The position numbers were made by a program, and so were the translations under genes. Below are positions 51,510-59,815 of a stretch of 64,000 nt of DNA, one piece after another. The stretch's first letter is position 1, and each line of letters starts with the position of its first letter. The stretch is from the NCBI RefSeq assembly GCF_017744675.1, contig NZ_JAGIAV010000004.1, positions 62,001 through 126,000 of the forward strand. Direction: 5' to 3'. The DNA is from Flavobacterium sp. (lineage in GTDB: Bacteria > Bacteroidota > Bacteroidia > Flavobacteriales > Flavobacteriaceae). Under the pieces are notes generated by a model that did no database searches, was not told the DNA's origin, and saw nothing but the letters and a program-made list of their open reading frames with translations.

Positions 51510-51577
51510 AACAATTTAAAGAAACCAAGTTTTCCCAAATTAATTGCTTAATTTAGTTATCTATAAAAACTAAGCTT

Positions 51578-51973
51578 ATGAAAACTAAAATGATATGGGG
51601 CAACTTGGTTTCTCACGATTTAGAAAAAACAATTCAATTCTATACCAATTTGGGTTTCAAGCAAAACGGGCAAGAAACGAAAGAATTGGTAAGTTTTGTT
51701 TTTGGAGAAAATGATTTTGTAATTAACTTTTTCGCTCCCAAAAGATTAGAAGATGCTATTAAAGGAAAACTTGTAAATGCCAATAACGAAAATGAAATTA
51801 TATTTTCTTTGTCGGCAAATAGTGTAGAAGAAGTAGATCTTTGGTACAAAAAAATAAAAGAAATAGGCGGAACCATTTTCTCAGAACCAGAGAATTTTGA
51901 AGTTGGCTACACTTTTGGTTTTTCAGATCCAGACGGACATAAGTTTAATTTTCTGTACTGGCCAGGAATGTAA
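51578..51973 (+). CDS. VOC (glyoxalase/bleomycin resistance) family protein
   Basis: A 131-residue protein with the paired beta-alpha-beta units of the vicinal oxygen chelate fold (WGNLVSHDLEKTIQFYTNLGFKQN at the start; FSDPDGHKFNFLYWPGM at the end). The substrate is unknown. It is the first of several small plus-strand genes (VOC, GNAT, Crp/Fnr, SDR). Confidence 0.88.
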   Translation: MKTKMIWGNLVSHDLEKTIQFYTNLGFKQNGQETKELVSFVFGENDFVINFFAPKRLEDAIKGKLVNANNENEIIFSLSANSVEEVDLWYKKIKEIGGTIFSEPENFEVGYTFGFSDPDGHKFNFLYWPGM

Positions 51974-52009
51974 TTTGATTCGAAACATTTAATTTGAAAA
52001 AACAAAATA

Positions 52010-52459
52010 ATGCAAATAATAGAACACACGTTTGGAGAGTTTCTTATTACAACAGATAAATCTAAACTTGACATTGCAGCAATACATGATTTTCTATCTA
52101 AAGATTCAGGTTGGAGCGATAATATTCCGTTAGAAAAAGTAAAAATCTCAATTGATAATTCGTTAAATTTCGGACTTTTTCATGGAGAAAAACAAATTGG
52201 TTTTGCTCGAATCATATCTGATTTTTCGACTATTGCCTATTTAGGAGATGTTTATATTTTGGATAATTACCGCGGAAAAGGACTTTCTAAAGAAATGATG
52301 GATTGCATTATGTCACATCCTAATTTACAAGGCTTAAGGCGATGGATTTTATTAACTTCTACTGCAGAATGGCTGTATAAAAAATATGGTTTCAAACATG
52401 TCCCAAATCCAGAAGTTTACATGGAACTTTACAATCCGAATGTCTATAAAAATGTTTAG
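52010..52459 (+). CDS. GNAT family N-acetyltransferase
   Basis: A 149-residue acetyltransferase with the GNAT core: GFARIISDFSTIAYLGDVYI (strands 3-4), the acetyl-CoA loop YRGKGLSKEMM, and LLTSTAEWLYKKYGFKHVP. It lies 36 bases after the VOC gene and 64 bases before the Crp/Fnr gene. The substrate is unknown. Confidence 0.88.
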   Translation: MQIIEHTFGEFLITTDKSKLDIAAIHDFLSKDSGWSDNIPLEKVKISIDNSLNFGLFHGEKQIGFARIISDFSTIAYLGDVYILDNYRGKGLSKEMMDCIMSHPNLQGLRRWILLTSTAEWLYKKYGFKHVPNPEVYMELYNPNVYKNV

Positions 52460-52474
52460 GAAGTTTAATTCTTT

Positions 52475-52490
52475 TTTGCCATATGGCAAA
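52475..52490. promoter_or_regulatory. Perfect 16-bp palindrome before the Crp/Fnr gene
   Basis: TTTGCCATATGGCAAA, perfectly symmetric, ends 33 bases before the start of the regulator gene. A variant with one difference lies before the SDR gene (53103-53118). It is a likely binding site of the Crp/Fnr-type regulator. Confidence 0.7.
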
Positions 52491-52523
52491 TTTTCAATAA
52501 AAACTTATGCCTAACTTTCGGAC

Positions 52524-53093
52524 ATGAAAGAATTAGTGAATTATATATTACAGTTTGGCAATTTAAATCAGCAGCAAATTGATTTAATTGCCTCAAAAGC
52601 CCAAGAAAGAGAAATTCGTAAAGAGCATTATTTTGCAGAAGCTGGAAAAGTTGCTGTTGAAGTCGGTTTTATTATAGACGGAATTATGCGTGTTTGCTAT
52701 TACGATAATAAAGGCGAAGAAATTACAAAATATTTCATCGAAGAAAATAATCTAGTCGTAGATTTAGAAAGTTTTGATAATGAAATTTGTTCATCTTGTT
52801 ATGTTCAAGCCGTTACAAATTGTAAAATAATTGTGTTTTCAAAGAAAGACTGGCAAGAACTATTGGATACTATTATTGGCTGGGACACTATTGTTCATAA
52901 AATCATTTCTAAGGCTTTGATTCAAAAAGTTGCCAGAAGAAGTCCTTTGGTTGCTGAAGATGCTACTACTCGTTATTTGTCTTTTATGAAAATGTTCCCA
53001 AATGTCATTAATCGAGTGCCGCTTTCGTATTTGGCTTCTTATCTCGGAATCACACAATCTTCTTTAAGCAGAATTAGAAAAAACATCCGTTAA
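52524..53093 (+). CDS. Crp/Fnr-family transcriptional regulator
   Basis: A 189-residue regulator with an N-terminal cyclic-nucleotide-binding-like beta-roll (~15-115) and a C-terminal helix-turn-helix (RVPLSYLASYLGITQSSLSRIRK). The Cys cluster expected for an iron-sulfur Fnr is missing; only CSSC near residue 92-95 is present. A perfect palindrome lies in its upstream region and a near copy before the next gene, so it may regulate itself and the SDR gene. Confidence 0.9.
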   Translation: MKELVNYILQFGNLNQQQIDLIASKAQEREIRKEHYFAEAGKVAVEVGFIIDGIMRVCYYDNKGEEITKYFIEENNLVVDLESFDNEICSSCYVQAVTNCKIIVFSKKDWQELLDTIIGWDTIVHKIISKALIQKVARRSPLVAEDATTRYLSFMKMFPNVINRVPLSYLASYLGITQSSLSRIRKNIR

Positions 53094-53102
53094 AATCGCT
53101 TT

Positions 53103-53118
53103 TTGTCATATGGCAAAT
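53103..53118. promoter_or_regulatory. Palindrome (one mismatch) before the SDR gene
   Basis: TTTGTCATATGGCAAA differs from the site at 52475-52490 in one base and lies 55 bases before the SDR start codon, directly after the regulator stop codon. Confidence 0.68.
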
Positions 53119-53173
53119 GTTTTTGTTTTTTATAGACTGAACTTTGCTTCAGATAATTTTAAAAAGATAAAAA

Positions 53174-53911
53174 ATGAAAACAGCACTTATTACAGGCGCA
53201 AATAGAAGCATCGGTTTAGAAATAGCCAAACAGCTTTCAGAAAAAGGATTATTTGTTTATTTAGGAACACGTGATCTTGCGAAAGGTGAAGAGGCAGTAA
53301 AAGAATTGAACGCAAAAGGATTTCAAAACATTCAAGCCATACAAATTGACGTTACAAATGCAGAAAGTGTTTTAGCAGCAAAAAATAAAGTAGAAGAAGA
53401 AAAAGGCAAACTCGATATTCTGATTAATAACGCTGGGATTTTAGGCAATGTTCCGCAAGATCCTTCTACAACTTCTATAGAAAACATTCAGAAAGTTTTT
53501 GATACGAATTTCTTCGGAGTGATTACCGTTACGCAGACTTTTCTTGACTTATTAAAAAAATCTGAAAGTCCGAGAATTAGCAATATTACATCTGGACTTG
53601 GTTCACTAACTTTACACAGCGACCCAAGTTGGAAATATTATGCTATAAAAGCCATTTCGTATGTTTCTTCCAAAACCGCTTTAAACGCCTTTACTGTAAC
53701 TTTAGCTTATGAATTAAAGGATCTTCCATTCAAAATAAATTCAATCGATCCGGGTTATACTGCAACCGATTTTAATAACCACAATGGCCCTGGAAGTGTC
53801 GAAAGCGCTGCAAGTTTCATTATAAAGCATACTTTAGTTGATGAAAACGGACCAACAGGAAAATTCTTTAGTAATGATATTGAAGATAAAAGCGAGGAAA
53901 GCCCTTGGTAA
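53174..53911 (+). CDS. Short-chain dehydrogenase/reductase (SDR)
   Basis: A 245-residue NAD(P)-dependent oxidoreductase with the cofactor motif TGANRSIGLEIA (residues 7-18), NNAG (~86-89), and the catalytic Ser-Tyr-Lys set in ITSGLGSL...YVSSKTALNAF. The Tyr of the usual YxxxK is found as YVSSK. The substrate is unknown. A palindrome shared with the preceding Crp/Fnr gene suggests control by that regulator. Confidence 0.92.
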   Translation: MKTALITGANRSIGLEIAKQLSEKGLFVYLGTRDLAKGEEAVKELNAKGFQNIQAIQIDVTNAESVLAAKNKVEEEKGKLDILINNAGILGNVPQDPSTTSIENIQKVFDTNFFGVITVTQTFLDLLKKSESPRISNITSGLGSLTLHSDPSWKYYAIKAISYVSSKTALNAFTVTLAYELKDLPFKINSIDPGYTATDFNNHNGPGSVESAASFIIKHTLVDENGPTGKFFSNDIEDKSEESPW

Positions 53912-54025
53912 AAATAGAAAGACCTTTTAAAATCTTATATTTTGGAAGGTTTTGGCATTAAAATAACAGTTCATTTTGCAGAAAAAAGGTAAATTTAGCC
54001 CTTTATTAATTTTAAGAGCAAATAC

Positions 54026-54790
54026 ATGTCCATAACAACGGAAGCAGAATTAGCAGGAATGAAAAAAGCGAGTGAAGCAGTCGCTTTTACTTTAAAAGAA
54101 ATGAGGAAATTTGCCCAACCTGGAATGTCTACAAAAAAATTAGACGATTACGGCGGACAAATTTTGAATGATTTGGGAGCGAAATCTGCGCCATATCTAA
54201 CTTACGGCTTCCCTGGTTGGACTTGTATCAGCGTTGATAATGAATTTTGCCACGGAATTCCTTCTGAAAAAAGAATTTTAAAAGAAGGCGATTTAATTAA
54301 TATCGACGTTTCGGCTGAACTGGACGGATTCTGGTCGGATAATGGAGGTTCTTTTGTAATTGGAAATGATGTTAATGAACACCAAAAACTGATTGAGGCT
54401 TCTAAGGATATTTTACATAAAGCCATTCACAGTATAAAAGGTGGAGTTCGCATTTCTGATATTGGATTTTTAATTGAAACTGAAGCAAAAAAACGTGGTT
54501 ATAAAGTAATTAAAAACCTAACCGGACACGGAGTAGGGAGAAGCCTTCATGAAGCACCGCATGAAATTGCCAATTATAGAGATCGTTTTAATCAGACGAG
54601 ATTTAAGAAGAATTCTGTTGTGGCAATTGAAACTTTCATCTCAACCACTTCTACTTATGCCGAAACGCAAAAAGATGGCTGGACAATGGTTGGAAACAAA
54701 GGAGGATTTATGGCGCAACACGAACACACAATTGTAGTGACAGAAGGAAAGCCAATTATTTTAACGGAAATGAATGAAATTTGGAATTAA
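54026..54790 (+). CDS. map: Type I methionine aminopeptidase
   Basis: The enzyme removes the initiator Met from new proteins. Metal-binding residues are visible in NIDVSAELDGFWSDNGGSF (two Asp), LTGHGVGRSLHE (His), AIETF (Glu) and AQHEHTIVV (Glu). Length (254) is typical of a bacterial type Ia enzyme. As most Flavobacterium genomes carry another map gene in the ribosomal-protein region, this may be a second, non-essential copy. Confidence 0.95.
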   Translation: MSITTEAELAGMKKASEAVAFTLKEMRKFAQPGMSTKKLDDYGGQILNDLGAKSAPYLTYGFPGWTCISVDNEFCHGIPSEKRILKEGDLINIDVSAELDGFWSDNGGSFVIGNDVNEHQKLIEASKDILHKAIHSIKGGVRISDIGFLIETEAKKRGYKVIKNLTGHGVGRSLHEAPHEIANYRDRFNQTRFKKNSVVAIETFISTTSTYAETQKDGWTMVGNKGGFMAQHEHTIVVTEGKPIILTEMNEIWN

Positions 54791-54806
54791 AAAATCTAAA
54801 TAAAAG

Positions 54807-54840
54807 AAAACTCCATTAGCAATAATGGAGTTTTTATTTT
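54807..54840 (+). terminator. Terminator of the methionine aminopeptidase gene
   Basis: A perfect 12-bp stem (AAAACTCCATTA and complement) with a GCAA loop and a T-rich tail. Confidence 0.83.
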
Positions 54841-54880
54841 CAGCCCCACTAACCATCAACCATCAACCATTAATAATTAC

Positions 54881-55297
54881 TTAAGCAGGTTCCCAAAGTT
54901 CTATTTTATTGCCTTCAGCGTCCATAATATGAACAAACTTACCGTAATCGTAGGTTGCGATATCGTCGAGAATGGTAACTCCATTAGCTTTTAGTTTTTC
55001 TAAAAGACCTTCAATATTTTGAACGCGATAATTAATCATGAACTCCTTTTTTGATGGAGAAAAATATTCATCTCCTTTCTTAAAAGGACACCATTGCGTT
55101 GATTCAATCTGTTCTGGTTTTTCCAAATTTCTGGATTCAAAACTAGCAGAACCCCAATCATTAATTTCTAATCCTAGATTTTTTGCGTACCAGTCTTTCG
55201 TTTCTTTTGGATTGTCTAGAAAAAAGAAAATACCACCGATTCCTGTCACTTTTGGTGTCGTATCACTTGAATTGTTTTCATTTATTGAGTTTTCCAT
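54881..55297 (-). CDS. VOC family protein
   Basis: A 138-residue glyoxalase-fold protein: TGIGGIFFFLDNPKETKDWYAKNLGLEIND at the start and the second unit with FVHIMDAEGNKIELWEPA at the end, with His and Glu in metal positions. Substrate unknown. It stands alone, convergent with map. Confidence 0.88.
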   Translation of the reverse strand: MENSINENNSSDTTPKVTGIGGIFFFLDNPKETKDWYAKNLGLEINDWGSASFESRNLEKPEQIESTQWCPFKKGDEYFSPSKKEFMINYRVQNIEGLLEKLKANGVTILDDIATYDYGKFVHIMDAEGNKIELWEPA

Positions 55298-55394
55298 ATT
55301 TTCCCATTTTATTTTCTATAACTAAGGTAGATTATTTTTTTACATTATCTAATTTTACGTTGCTCAAAATATTTATTAATTTAAAATCAAATAA

Positions 55395-56138
55395 ATGAGA
55401 TACAATGTTTTATTCGCATTTTTTGTTTTACTGATTAGTTGTACCAATAAATCACTTAAAAACGGAAACTCTATTTCTTCAAAATCTATACATTCAGAAA
55501 AAATAAAAAGTCCATTAGAATCTAAACCAACTCAAAAAATGGAAACTGTAACAAAAAATGAAACGTTTGTCGACAGTATTAAAATTGCAGAAGCAAAAAA
55601 GTATAAAATTGAAATATCTCAGACTACAATAGACTCTATCACCAATGTTTCATTCAGTCTCTTTCTGAAAAAAAATGGCAAATGGAACAAAATTCAAAAT
55701 TATTCTTTAAAGAAAGAAAGTGATATTCCTTTGCTTACAGAGATCAAAGATTTTAATAATGATGGATTAAATGATTTTACAATTCATTATTCTACAGCAG
55801 GACGAGGGGCAAATGATCTTAGAAAATTATTTGTTTTTTCTAAGAAACAAGATAAATTTATCGAAATAAAGAACTCTGATCTATATCCTAATATTCAGTA
55901 TAATAAAAGGCTAAATTGTATAGATGCCTTAAGTGTATACGCAGGCACAACTACAACTTTTTTAAAGCTTAGAAACGATCAATTGGTTGAATTTGCGAGG
56001 GTAGATATTTTGGATGGCAATATTGATGTTTATAGAATTGAAAATAACGAGGAAATAAAACTTAGATCTGAAGCGTATTCGGGTACAAATGATGAAATGA
56101 TTAGATTTGCCAATTACGACCCGCTTGAAGAATATTAA
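55395..56138 (+). CDS. Lipoprotein with a calcium-loop-like repeat, unknown function
   Basis: A lipobox (VLLISC, Cys near residue 16) follows a hydrophobic signal. The middle part contains DFNNDGLNDFTIHYS, like the calcium-binding loop of FG-GAP/VCBS-type repeats, then a strand-rich C-terminus. It would be anchored in the envelope. The function is unknown. A DUF2200 gene follows after 34 bases. Confidence 0.78.
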   Translation: MRYNVLFAFFVLLISCTNKSLKNGNSISSKSIHSEKIKSPLESKPTQKMETVTKNETFVDSIKIAEAKKYKIEISQTTIDSITNVSFSLFLKKNGKWNKIQNYSLKKESDIPLLTEIKDFNNDGLNDFTIHYSTAGRGANDLRKLFVFSKKQDKFIEIKNSDLYPNIQYNKRLNCIDALSVYAGTTTTFLKLRNDQLVEFARVDILDGNIDVYRIENNEEIKLRSEAYSGTNDEMIRFANYDPLEEY

Positions 56139-56172
56139 TAAAGAGATAGTTTAGCGAATTAAAAGTAAAAAA

Positions 56173-56523
56173 ATGAAAACGGAAAGAATTTATAAACTAC
56201 TATTTTCTAGCGTATATCCATTATACATTCAAAAAGTCGAAAAAAAGGGACGAACGAAAGAAGAACTAGATATCGTAATTAAATGGCTAACAGGTTATTC
56301 TAACGAACAGCTTAAAGAACAAATTGAAAAAAAAGTAGATTTTGAAACTTTCTTTGCAGAAGCTCCAGAACTAAATCCGAATGCTTCTAAAATTACGGGA
56401 GTTATCTGCGGTTATAGAGTAGAGGAGATTGAAGATCCATTAATTCAAAAAATGCGATATCTTGACAAGCTAATTGATGAAATTGCCAAAGGAAAAAAGA
56501 TGGAAAAAATTCTCAGAGAATAA
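56173..56523 (+). CDS. DUF2200 family protein
   Basis: A 116-residue protein with the family pattern [26 protein letters not shown]...IKWLTGY and the segment [43 protein letters not shown] end. The function of the family is unknown. Terminator-like hairpin directly after the stop. Confidence 0.88.
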   Translation: MKTERIYKLLFSSVYPLYIQKVEKKGRTKEELDIVIKWLTGYSNEQLKEQIEKKVDFETFFAEAPELNPNASKITGVICGYRVEEIEDPLIQKMRYLDKLIDEIAKGKKMEKILRE

Positions 56524-56557
56524 AAAAGGCCTTCAAATTGTTTGAAGACCTTGCTTT
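56524..56557. terminator. Terminator between DUF2200 and DUF4256 genes
   Basis: A 14-bp stem with one mismatch (AAAAGGCCTTCAAA against TTTGAAGACCTT...) and a TTG loop between the convergent genes. Confidence 0.7.
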
Positions 56558-57115
56558 TTAAACTCTCAATAAACCTCGAAAGCCTCGTGCTGCATAATAA
56601 GAATCGGCACCATTATGATAGACAAAAACGGTATTATATCTGAAATCTGAGAAGATTGCACCGCCTAATTTTCGTATTTCTGGCGGAGTTAAAATCCAGC
56701 TCGAAGTTTTGGCATCAAACTTTCCTAGCTTATGCAACTCTTTATATTGTTCTTCGTTTAAGATCTCAATTCCCATTTCTTGCGCCATATTTATAGCACT
56801 GTCGGCTGGTTTGTGTTCTTTTCTTTTTTCAAGCGCTTCATGATCGTAGCAAATGCTTCTTCGCCCTTTTGGACTTTCAGTAGAGCAGTCTACAAAAAGA
56901 TATTCGTCCGTTTTTTTGTCATAGCCCACAACATCAGGTTCGCCTTCAGTTCGCTCCATTTGCTCTAGAGACCATAATTTTTCTGGATTTGCCTTTAATT
57001 TAGCTTCAATTTTGGCCCAATCCAGATCTTCATGTCGGTTTTTGTTTTTCTCAAAACGTTTTTCAAGAATGCTTAATAATTCTTCTTGCTCGTTTGCTGT
57101 CAGTTGCTTTTTCAT
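56558..57115 (-). CDS. DUF4256 family protein
   Basis: A 185-residue protein starting MKKQLTANEQEELLSILEKRFEKN and containing FVDCSTESPKGRRSICYDHEALEKRK and SSWILTPPEIRKLGGAIFSDFRYN, typical of DUF4256; function unknown. I start it at 57115, since the longer open frame overlaps the DoxX gene. It is the last gene of the ArsR-SRPBCC-DoxX operon (11 bases after the DoxX stop). Confidence 0.88.
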   Translation of the reverse strand: MKKQLTANEQEELLSILEKRFEKNKNRHEDLDWAKIEAKLKANPEKLWSLEQMERTEGEPDVVGYDKKTDEYLFVDCSTESPKGRRSICYDHEALEKRKEHKPADSAINMAQEMGIEILNEEQYKELHKLGKFDAKTSSWILTPPEIRKLGGAIFSDFRYNTVFVYHNGADSYYAARGFRGLLRV

Positions 57116-57126
57116 GATTTTGTCGT

Positions 57127-57504
57127 TTAATTTGAACTGCATTTTCTGCTTTCTGGTCTGAAATACCAAGAAACTATCGTTAAAACAATTAATAATATCG
57201 GTCCGAAAAGCGTAGAAGCATCTTCTTTCATAGCCAAATGAGAAACTACGGCACCAGACATGGCAAAAAAGAAACCTGCATAAGCCCATTCTTTCAATAA
57301 ACCAAATTTAGGAATCAAAATGGCGATAACACCAAGAAGCTTCCAAACTCCCAAAAGTGTTAGCAAATAAAGCGGATAACCCAAATGCTGTATCATTTCG
57401 GCTTCTTCTTTCAATGGTATAAGCTGCACAATTCCTGTTGATGTCATTCCTAAAGCCAGCCAAAGCGTGGCAATCCAATAGATAATTTTGTTGCGTTTTG
57501 TCAT
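57127..57504 (-). CDS. DoxX family protein
   Basis: A 125-residue membrane protein with four helices of the DoxX-like type (KIIYWIATLWLALGMTSTGI; HLGYPLYLLTLLGVWKLLGVIAILI). It is the third gene of the ArsR-led operon, seven bases after the SRPBCC gene. Function unknown; this gene order (ArsR, SRPBCC, DoxX-like) is seen in many bacteria. Confidence 0.88.
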   Translation of the reverse strand: MTKRNKIIYWIATLWLALGMTSTGIVQLIPLKEEAEMIQHLGYPLYLLTLLGVWKLLGVIAILIPKFGLLKEWAYAGFFFAMSGAVVSHLAMKEDASTLFGPILLIVLTIVSWYFRPESRKCSSN

Positions 57505-57511
57505 GATTTCT

Positions 57512-57979
57512 TTATTTTAGTTTAGATGCAATTTCTTCTAGTCTGTTGTGCGCCATATTTAAGCCTTGAGCAAAAGGAAGTTTTAATTGCGTAGTTCTGT
57601 GCTCAATTGATTTATAAATAATCTGCATCGTTAATTTACTGGTTTCATCTGTTAGTTTTTCGAACTCTAAAAACTCCAATTGAGGAGCAAAATTGACATT
57701 ATCCATTTCAAAAGTGCGCACTATTTTTTGGTTCGGAACAAAATCATGAATAACACCATTGGCTCTAAAAACCACATTTCCGTTAGGATCACTGGTTTCA
57801 TATTCCCAACCGCCATGTTTTTTGCTTTCAAGTTTCAAGACTTTAGTTCCCATCCATTGTTCTACAATTTCAGATTCGGTGTGTGCCTTAAATAGAAGTT
57901 CTACGGGTAGGTCAAATTCTCTTGTAATTATGAGGTCGTACCTGTTATCTTCAGCGTGAATTTTGGTTTTCTTTTCCAT
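57512..57979 (-). CDS. SRPBCC (AHSA1/activator of Hsp90-like) family protein
   Basis: A 155-residue protein of the START/Bet v 1 fold with the AHSA1-type features FDLPVELLFKAHTESEIVEQWMG and GGWEYETSDPNGN...GVIHDFVPNQKIVRTFEM. It binds hydrophobic ligands in the family. It is three bases after the ArsR gene and clearly co-transcribed with it. Confidence 0.9.
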   Translation of the reverse strand: MEKKTKIHAEDNRYDLIITREFDLPVELLFKAHTESEIVEQWMGTKVLKLESKKHGGWEYETSDPNGNVVFRANGVIHDFVPNQKIVRTFEMDNVNFAPQLEFLEFEKLTDETSKLTMQIIYKSIEHRTTQLKLPFAQGLNMAHNRLEEIASKLK

Positions 57980-57982
57980 GGT

Positions 57983-58300
57983 TTATTTTTTATAATTTTT
58001 CATAATTGATTCTAACTTATTAAAACGATCATCCCACATTTTTCTAAAAGGTTCGATGAATTTGTCAATTTCTTTCATTTTTTCTGGGTTTAAATGATAA
58101 TAAATTTCTCTTCCGTTCTGTGTTTGATGCAATAATTCGCATTCGTTTAGAATTTGAATATGTTTTGAAATCGTCTGTCTTGACGAATTAAAATTCTCGG
58201 CAATTGCCCCGGGAGTCATAGCCTGAATGGCAACTAAACTTAAAATAGCTCTTCGAGTAGGATCGGCTATTGCTTGAAAAACGTCTCTTCTAATTTCCAT
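57983..58300 (-). CDS. ArsR-family transcriptional regulator
   Basis: A 105-residue winged-helix regulator ([50 protein letters not shown]). No metal-binding ELCVCDL box is present, so it is not of the arsenic type. I start it at 58300 ([20 protein letters not shown]); the longer frame would run through the operator sites. Two palindromic sites lie directly upstream, so self-regulation of the operon is likely. Confidence 0.9.
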   Translation of the reverse strand: MEIRRDVFQAIADPTRRAILSLVAIQAMTPGAIAENFNSSRQTISKHIQILNECELLHQTQNGREIYYHLNPEKMKEIDKFIEPFRKMWDDRFNKLESIMKNYKK

Positions 58301-58303
58301 TAT

Positions 58304-58344
58304 GCAGTTATTTGACTGCAAATATAACGAAGTCATTTGACTGC
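58304..58344. promoter_or_regulatory. Two ArsR-type operator sites
   Basis: GCAGTTATTTGACTGC (58304-58319) and AGTCATTTGACTGC (58331-58344) share the half-site GACTGC/AGTC around an ATTT core. They lie 4 and 31 bases before the regulator start codon, where a repressor would block transcription. Confidence 0.7.
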
Positions 58345-58348
58345 GCAA

Positions 58349-58618
58349 TATTTTTTTTCATTTTTTTTTCAAAAAGAAAACCTTCAAACTTTTAAATTTG
58401 AAGGTTTTACGTTTAGTTTTATTTAATTAACTCGTTGCGTGAATAAAAAAAACTAGCTTAAACACATAGAATCATAGATTATATTACCTCTGCTTAAGAG
58501 TATAGAAAAAGCAAGCTTTAACACATAGTTCTATGTGTGATATTTTAAGTGAAACGCCTTTATTAACCCCTAAAAGCTATGTTTCTATGTGTTAAAAGGT
58601 CTCATTTAACGGGTTTAA
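58349..58618. repeat. Intergenic region with CACATAG repeats
   Basis: No gene. A terminator-like hairpin (AAAACCTTCAAA arms, 58377-58408) is followed by several copies of a TTTAACACATAG unit in both orientations. One pair forms a perfect 12-bp inverted repeat (58517-58528 with 58585-58596). These look like the short palindromic repeats often seen between flavobacterial genes. Confidence 0.72.
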
Positions 58619-59671
58619 TTAATCCAATCCGGCAAACTGAAATGGCTTAGTTTCCTTGAAGTTTATCAATGATTCACCCGAATAATTTTCATTATTTGCC
58701 AAACTCAATTTCTTGATTTTTCCTTTTTCGCTAAAATCAATTTTACTGAATTCAACCCAAATCACATTCGGATTTAATACATTATCAAAATAATAAACTA
58801 AGTTTTTTTGGTCGGCAACCGTTCTCCAGCGAGTAGAGGAGATGTTTGGTTCGGTTTCAGACGAAATTCCAAGAGGAACAGAACAATTTCTAATCACTCC
58901 AAATACACTTGCCAAAGCTGTTCTGGTATTGTCTGTTTTTGGAATAGCGTCAATATAATAAGAAGCTCGTACGAAGCGATCTGCTGCACGATTGGTTCCT
59001 GGAAGCATAATTGTACCCGGAATTCCTTTCCAATAGGCATTAATCGCTAATTGCTGGTCAAAAATCGGAGAATTGGTCATTGCAACATATTTTCTGTCGT
59101 GATGAATAACCAGTTTGCCATTTATATATTCGAAAATGGCATTATCGCCACTGGCATCAGAAATAGATAGATGAACAGTCGCAAAAATATTCGTTCCCGG
59201 GATATGCGAAGAAGTAATTACAAAATCATTCTTTCCTAATGCTGACACCGTTTCTGCAACTGTCGAAAAATTATCCAAAACATACTGAAGCCATAAAGAA
59301 ACAGCCAAACCTTTCACTTTTCCGTTCTTTTCAAAAGCAGGGTATTGAGATTCTACGAGCCATAAAAGATTGCCCACAAGTCCTTTTTCGTTCATTCCGT
59401 CAGAAGAAGCAATGTCCCACGAACTTGTAATAACGCTTCCGTATTTGGATTTCCATTTAATCGAACTGGTTCCAACTTCTCCAGCTCTTTCAATTCCGCG
59501 AGGAAAAATCCACAAGTTGGCAGGAATTTCACCCTTCCAATCCATAGAGCGAGCAGTAATTATGGTTCCGTTTAAACCTTCGTAAACGACTCTTGTGCAA
59601 GGAAGAACGGTTTCGGTTATTAATAAAGTAAAAGCAAGTAGGGCAGGAAGAATTCTGTTTTGTGGTTTCAT
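58619..59671 (-). CDS. Linear amide C-N hydrolase, penicillin V acylase/choloylglycine hydrolase family
   Basis: A 350-residue N-terminal nucleophile hydrolase. A signal peptide (~1-24) ends directly before Cys25 (LPCTRVVYEG), which would become the N-terminal nucleophile in the mature enzyme; ARSMDW, the GLVGN loop and an Asn/Arg pair further on also match. It cuts amide bonds such as those of bile salts, penicillin V or acyl-homoserine lactones, the substrate being unclear here. It is a single gene. Confidence 0.92.
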   Translation of the reverse strand: MKPQNRILPALLAFTLLITETVLPCTRVVYEGLNGTIITARSMDWKGEIPANLWIFPRGIERAGEVGTSSIKWKSKYGSVITSSWDIASSDGMNEKGLVGNLLWLVESQYPAFEKNGKVKGLAVSLWLQYVLDNFSTVAETVSALGKNDFVITSSHIPGTNIFATVHLSISDASGDNAIFEYINGKLVIHHDRKYVAMTNSPIFDQQLAINAYWKGIPGTIMLPGTNRAADRFVRASYYIDAIPKTDNTRTALASVFGVIRNCSVPLGISSETEPNISSTRWRTVADQKNLVYYFDNVLNPNVIWVEFSKIDFSEKGKIKKLSLANNENYSGESLINFKETKPFQFAGLD

Positions 59672-59815
59672 AAAATTTCAAATTTTAATTATACGTAACA
59701 ATCGAATTTATCAGTTTTTACTGCAATTTACGAAATTTTTAATTTAAAATTCTGAATATCAAACCTGTACTAAAAGAAAAGCCCCGAAAATATTTCAGCG
59801 CTAGTTATTTCTGTT

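Noticed and set aside
56558..57289. Longer DUF4256 frame starting at 57289
   Set aside because: The extra 58 residues are Cys- and Phe-rich, overlap the DoxX gene and are unlike the family; the ATG at 57115 gives the normal start.
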